In this document: positions 60,713 through 64,000 of the stretch, one piece after another
How positions within the stretch are numbered: the stretch's first letter is position 1
Layout: each line of letters starts with the position of its first letter
DNA from: Blautia hansenii
GTDB lineage: Bacteria > Bacillota > Clostridia > Lachnospirales > Lachnospiraceae
DNA length: 64,000 nucleotides
Assembly (NCBI RefSeq): GCF_013304445.1
Contig: NZ_JAAITA010000009.1
Location: 1 to 64,000, forward strand
Reading direction: 5' to 3'
Notes under the pieces: model-generated
Told to the model about the DNA's origin: nothing
What the model saw: only the letters and a program-made list of their open reading frames with translations
Databases searched by the model: none
Program-made: the position numbers and the translations under genes

Positions 60713-60741
60713 GCATATTTCCCGAATATTTCCACATAATA
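60713..60741 (+). promoter_or_regulatory. sigma-G-type promoter of spoVT
   Basis: GCATA (60713-60717), 17-base spacer, CATAATA (60735-60741). Both boxes fit the forespore sigma-G consensus (GHATR, CATXHTA), and spoVT is a sigma-G gene in B. subtilis. Confidence 0.7.
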
Positions 60742-60805
60742 ACTCCAAAGATTAGATTTACCAGAATAGGAATCTTTATAAAATGTGGAATTGGAGGACA
60801 GGAAT

Positions 60806-61348
60806 GTGAAGGCAACGGGAATTGTAAGGCGCATAGATGATTTGGGAAGAGTGGTGATTCCCAAGGAAATCAGGAGAACACTGAGAATCCGGGAAAGCGA
60901 CCCGTTAGAGATTTTTACTGACAGAGAGGGAGAAATTATTCTGAAAAAATATTCTCCTATTGGTGAATTGGGAACTTTTGCAAAAGAGTATGCAGAAGCG
61001 CTGGCTCAGGCGGCAGGTTGTATGGCCTGCATTACAGACCGGGACCAGGTAATTGCGGCGGCTGGCAGCGGCGCCAGAGAATTTGCAGAGAAAAGGGTGC
61101 ACAGGGAACTGGAGGAAGTCATTGCAGACCGGAAAAATTTGTGTGTTACGGAGAAAGATTTTGTGAAAATTGTAGAAGATGACAGAGGAGAATACGGCGC
61201 CCAAGTTATTTATACCATTACCTGTGCCGGAGATGCCGTAGGGGCGGTGTTGATACTGGAAAAAGCAGGGGGACGGAAATTTTCGGAGACGGAAGAAAAA
61301 CTGGCGCAGGCAGCAGCGGGATTTCTGGGGAGACAGATGGAGCAGTAA
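60806..61348 (+). CDS. spoVT: stage V sporulation protein T
   Basis: 180 residues from GTG 60806, nine bases after GGAGG; this start gives the conserved N-terminus MKATGIVRRIDDLGRVVIPK. N-terminal AbrB swapped-hairpin DNA-binding domain (1-50) and C-terminal GAF domain (about 55-180), length nearly equal to the Bacillus protein. SpoVT tunes late forespore gene expression. Confidence 0.93.
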   Translation: MKATGIVRRIDDLGRVVIPKEIRRTLRIRESDPLEIFTDREGEIILKKYSPIGELGTFAKEYAEALAQAAGCMACITDRDQVIAAAGSGAREFAEKRVHRELEEVIADRKNLCVTEKDFVKIVEDDRGEYGAQVIYTITCAGDAVGAVLILEKAGGRKFSETEEKLAQAAAGFLGRQMEQ

Positions 61349-61353
61349 AGAAA

Positions 61354-61394
61354 CAGCAGACTTTTGGGAAGCCCCGTAAGTCTGCTGCTTCTTT
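61354..61394. terminator. bidirectional terminator between spoVT and pncB
   Basis: CAGCAGACTT/AAGTCTGCTG followed by CTTCTTTTTA; the reverse strand also has an A/T tail. Confidence 0.85.
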
Positions 61395-62861
61395 TTAAGA
61401 TTCAATGGATGCCTGTCCCATTTCCTCTAAAAGTTCGGATTTGATTTTATAGAGTTTGTCTGACAAATCAACGAAAACTTCCTGAGGATTGGTGAAACGT
61501 CTTGTTTCGTCCCAGAGAGTGTTCAGCTCTTTCTGACAGATATCTTTGATTTCCATAACAGACGGGGATGTGTAGACACATTCTCCTTTCTTGAATACGG
61601 GAACCAGAAGTTCTCTTAATATATAAGAGCCGCCGGTGAGTTTTGTCTTTTTCCAGGTGGCCATAGGGTCAAATAGAATCATATCTTCATCCGGATTGAA
61701 AATCTCATCTTCCAGACAGATTAAATCTGCACGGATTTTTCCTGTGGTTTTGTCATAGATACGCATGATAGTCTTATTTCCAGGATTGGTCACTTTTTCT
61801 ACGTTTTCAGACAGCTTGATTTTGGGAACAAAATCTGCATCCTCTTTATTTTTAATAGCTGCCAGTTTGTACACACCACCGAATGCAGGGTTGTCGTTAC
61901 AGGTAATCAGATTAGTGCCTACACCCCAGGAGTTGATTTTTGCACCCTGGGCTTTCAGACTTTCAATGAGATATTCGTCCAAATCACTGGAAGCGGAAAT
62001 AATGGCGTCACCAAAACCGGCTTCAGAAAGCATTTTATAAGCCTGTTTGGAAAGATAAGCCAAATCACCACTGTCAATGCGGATTCCATATCCCTTCATG
62101 GGAAGGCCGGCTTCTTTCATTTCTTTAAATACGCGGATGGCATTTGGCACACCGGAATTCAGAACATCGTAAGTATCCACCAGCAAAATACAGGCATTGG
62201 GATATAATTTGGCATAGGCTTTAAATGCGGTGTATTCATCAGAGAAACTCATAATCCAACTGTGCGCATGAGTTCCCTTTACAGGTACATGGAACATCTG
62301 TCCGGTCAGTACGTTGGAGGTTCCCACACAGCCGCCGATAACTGCTGCTCTGGCTCCGTACAGTCCTGCATCTGGTCCCTGGGCTCTGCGCAGACCAAAT
62401 TCCATTACACCGTCACCCTTTGCAGCATATACAACACGGGAAGCCTTGGTGGCAATTAAACTCTGATGGTTCAACAGATTCAGGATAGCTGTTTCTATCA
62501 GCTGTGCTTCCATAACGGGGGCAACGACTTTTAAGAGAGGCTCTCTTGGGAAGACCACCGTTCCTTCAGGAATGGCATAAATGTCTCCGGTAAAATGAAA
62601 ACCTCTTAAATATTCCAAAAAATCGGAATCAAAGATGTTCAGTCCTTTCAAATAGTCAATATCATCAGGGGAAAAGTGTAGGTCGCGGATATATTCAATA
62701 ATCTGTTCCAATCCTGCAGCAATGGCATATCCGCCGCCGCAGGGATTCTTTCTGTAAAAGGCGTCGAACACCACAATCTGGTCTGTGGGATTTTTGAAAT
62801 ATCCCTGCATCATGGTAAGTTCATATAAATCAGTCAATAGTGTTAAATTTAAGGCTCTCAT
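61395..62861 (-). CDS. pncB: nicotinate phosphoribosyltransferase
   Basis: 488 residues from ATG 62861, eight bases after AAGGAG; GTG 62870 overlaps that site. NAPRTase text: LTLLTDLYELTMMQGYF, FDAFYRKNP, EFGLRRAQG, GCVGTSNVL, GTHAHSWIMSF, YGIRIDSGDLAYLSK and NSWGVGTNLITC. It makes NaMN from nicotinate and PRPP for NAD salvage. A perfect 15-base palindrome sits at its promoter. Confidence 0.95.
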   Translation of the reverse strand: MRALNLTLLTDLYELTMMQGYFKNPTDQIVVFDAFYRKNPCGGGYAIAAGLEQIIEYIRDLHFSPDDIDYLKGLNIFDSDFLEYLRGFHFTGDIYAIPEGTVVFPREPLLKVVAPVMEAQLIETAILNLLNHQSLIATKASRVVYAAKGDGVMEFGLRRAQGPDAGLYGARAAVIGGCVGTSNVLTGQMFHVPVKGTHAHSWIMSFSDEYTAFKAYAKLYPNACILLVDTYDVLNSGVPNAIRVFKEMKEAGLPMKGYGIRIDSGDLAYLSKQAYKMLSEAGFGDAIISASSDLDEYLIESLKAQGAKINSWGVGTNLITCNDNPAFGGVYKLAAIKNKEDADFVPKIKLSENVEKVTNPGNKTIMRIYDKTTGKIRADLICLEDEIFNPDEDMILFDPMATWKKTKLTGGSYILRELLVPVFKKGECVYTSPSVMEIKDICQKELNTLWDETRRFTNPQEVFVDLSDKLYKIKSELLEEMGQASIES

Positions 62862-62898
62862 AGACAGCACTCCTTTGTAATAGAAATATCGGCTTGGA

Positions 62899-62922
62899 TT
62901 GCACGTTGTGCAACCATTATAC
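62899..62922 (-). promoter_or_regulatory. pncB promoter and palindromic operator
   Basis: Minus strand TGGTATAAT (extended -10, TATAAT at 62917-62922), followed at once by TTGCACAACGTGCAA, a palindrome (62899-62913) on the predicted start site. No good -35 is present. The cognate regulator is not identified. Confidence 0.65.
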
Positions 62923-62951
62923 CACGTTTCCCGGCAAATACAAAAAGTTTT

Positions 62952-63530
62952 CTATCGGATTTGGGAAGAATCGGGGAGCATATCGTGGTATTCTTCCAAA
63001 GTCAGCCCGGTGAGGGAAAGATAAAGAGAAAGCGTCTTCCCTACAAAGCGTATGTGCCAGGGTTCCCAGGGATATCCTGTAATGTGTTCTTTCCGCCGGG
63101 GATAACGGAGAATGAAACCGTATAAAGGTGCGTTGGATTTTAACCATTTTCCTTCTTTTGTGGCAGCAAAAGATTCTTCCAGTTCAAAATTCAAAGAAGC
63201 GCAGGAGATGTCCAGGGCCAGTCCGGTCTGGTGTTCGCTGGTGCCGGGAGGCGCTACAGCAGTACTGCCTCTTTGCAGGGCATTCCGGTATAAGGCTTCC
63301 TGTCGTCTATAAGAGCGGTAACCGGAAATGCCCATGAGCGTAACGTTTTCAGCGGCAGCCCGATGGAAAAGCTTTGCAGCGGATTTTGCAGCAGCTTTTT
63401 CCATGAGGGTTTTCTCATGGTGTGCAGGATCATGAAAAGGGATGCGGGCTTCTGTAAGATACGGCGGGACATACGAGGAGGAGAGCGTATGGGATTTATT
63501 TACAAGTAATGTATAAGATATTCGGAACAC
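62952..63530 (-). CDS. VanY/M15 D,D-carboxypeptidase domain protein
   Basis: 192 residues. M15B motifs: SGYRSYRRQEALY, GTSEHQTGLALDI (SxHxxGxAxD zinc site) and the final zinc His in EPWHIRFVG. Enzymes of this family trim D-Ala from peptidoglycan stems outside the cell. Here the frame begins at GTG 63530 with only four residues before the usual SYTLLVNKSHTL start and lacks a signal peptide, so export is unexplained. An ATG at 63541 lies in another frame and stops at codon 14. Confidence 0.8.
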   Translation of the reverse strand: MFRISYTLLVNKSHTLSSSYVPPYLTEARIPFHDPAHHEKTLMEKAAAKSAAKLFHRAAAENVTLMGISGYRSYRRQEALYRNALQRGSTAVAPPGTSEHQTGLALDISCASLNFELEESFAATKEGKWLKSNAPLYGFILRYPRRKEHITGYPWEPWHIRFVGKTLSLYLSLTGLTLEEYHDMLPDSSQIR

Positions 63531-63628
63531 CTGCCTTTCATAATGGCTATATTTTATGCAGGAGAAAAGGAAAATAGAACTGGAAAAAGAGGGTATATAA
63601 AAAAATAAAAAAAATTTGAAAAAAAGGC

Positions 63629-63657
63629 TTGCATTTTAAAAAAGAATCGTATATAAT
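63629..63657 (+). promoter_or_regulatory. tRNA-Gln promoter
   Basis: TTGCAT (63629-63634), 17-base spacer, TATAAT (63652-63657), 31 bases before the tRNA. Confidence 0.88.
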
Positions 63658-63688
63658 ACATTTTGTTGTGAGGCACAACACAAGACAA

Positions 63689-63760
63689 TGGGCTATCGCC
63701 AAACGGTAAGGCAACGGACTCTGACTCCGTCATTTCAAGGTTCGAATCCTTGTAGCCCAG
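63689..63760 (+). tRNA. tRNA-Gln (CTG)
   Basis: Acceptor TGGGCTA/TAGCCCA (the weak first pair of tRNA-Gln), anticodon loop CTCTGAC (anticodon CTG) on stem ACGGA/TCCGT. No encoded CCA. Single-gene transcript with its own terminator. Confidence 0.95.
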
Positions 63761-63765
63761 CTTTG

Positions 63766-63800
63766 AATATCTCAGACAAAATGTCTGGGATATTTTTTGT
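63766..63800 (+). terminator. tRNA-Gln terminator
   Basis: AATATCTCAGACA/TGTCTGGGATATT followed by TTTTTG. Confidence 0.9.
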
Positions 63801-63884
63801 TATATGGAAAACTGCTTAGAGATACCCGGTATAGCAAAGCAGAGATGCAGGAAAACAGTTTTTGTATCAAGGGAGATTGGAAAA

Positions 63885-64000
63885 ATGAAATATTCTTTTG
63901 ACAGCAGAGTCCGGTATAGTGAAATCGGAGAAGACAGACATCTGACTTTAAATGGTATGATTAATTATTTTCAGGACTGCAGTACTTTTCAGTCAGAAGC
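63885..64000 (+). CDS. acyl-CoA/ACP thioesterase-like (hotdog) protein, partial
   Basis: Only the first 38 residues are inside the window (MKYSFDSRVRYSEIG... LTLNGMINYFQDCSTFQSE). The RVRYSEIGEDRHLTLNGMIN pattern matches the start of bacterial acyl-ACP thioesterase-like hotdog proteins of Firmicutes. GGGAGATTGG lies upstream of ATG 63885. The 3' end is outside the window. Confidence 0.65.
   Translation, partial: MKYSFDSRVRYSEIGEDRHLTLNGMINYFQDCSTFQSE

Overview
The window looks like chromosomal DNA of a spore-forming gut Clostridium relative, most likely a Lachnospiraceae member of the Blautia type. This rests on gene content: SpoIID, SpoVT and a SpoIIQ-like protein, a reverse rubrerythrin with PerR, a DUF6062 protein, many AraC and LacI regulated glycoside hydrolase loci, HypA/HypB and a corrinoid-activator (RACE) homologue. 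The species call is inference.

Layout. 1-812: 3' end of a 23S rRNA gene followed by seven tRNA genes and a terminator. 813-2733: a YmaF-like gene, a tandem structured intergenic repeat and a DUF6062 gene. 2899-7776: MATE exporter, small membrane protein, fluoride channel, MetY, MnmM and SpoIID. 7806-13455: membrane protein, diguanylate cyclase, SpoIIQ-like protein, GIY-YIG protein and an Rpn-family remnant. 13549-17432: amino sugar region (NagA, truncated ROK kinase, RpiR regulator) meeting a LacI regulator tail to tail. 17739-24076: sucrose/fructo-oligosaccharide operon (binding protein, two permeases, GH32, amylosucrase-like GH13). 24253-26313: PerR/reverse-rubrerythrin peroxide module and a hemolysin III protein. 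26386-31897: AraC regulator, HAD phosphatase, GH36 alpha-galactosidase and GH31. 32140-36204: a 1354-residue secreted multidomain GH16 enzyme. 36285-41074: RACE-type ASKHA protein, a 165-bp palindromic element, an AraC regulator and GH79. 41356-46267: hypB, DUF5692, a giant Fe-S flavoprotein and hypA in one operon. 46340-55851: GntR and YesL, then an ABC importer with GH36, AraC and GH4 alpha-galactosidase (raffinose-family sugars). 55959-64000: PatB, HAD, a decayed ABC exporter, an HTH/KilA-N pair, SpoVT, PncB, a VanY-like peptidase, tRNA-Gln and the start of a thioesterase.

The main theme is import of plant oligosaccharides and their hydrolysis inside the cell. Two importers without a local ATPase feed cytoplasmic GH32, GH13, GH36, GH31 and GH4 enzymes, each under a LacI or AraC regulator. 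Neither importer has its own ATP-binding subunit, so a shared MsmK-type ATPase elsewhere is expected. Several genes are broken: ROK kinase, Rpn protein, ABC ATPase, ABC permease and KilA-N protein.

The most unusual elements are the hypB-DUF5692-flavoprotein-hypA operon with no hydrogenase, the tandem RNA-like repeat at 1468-1909 whose stems differ in sequence but keep pairing, the long palindrome at 37868-38032, and the convergent rpiR/lacI pair that shares a coding hairpin.
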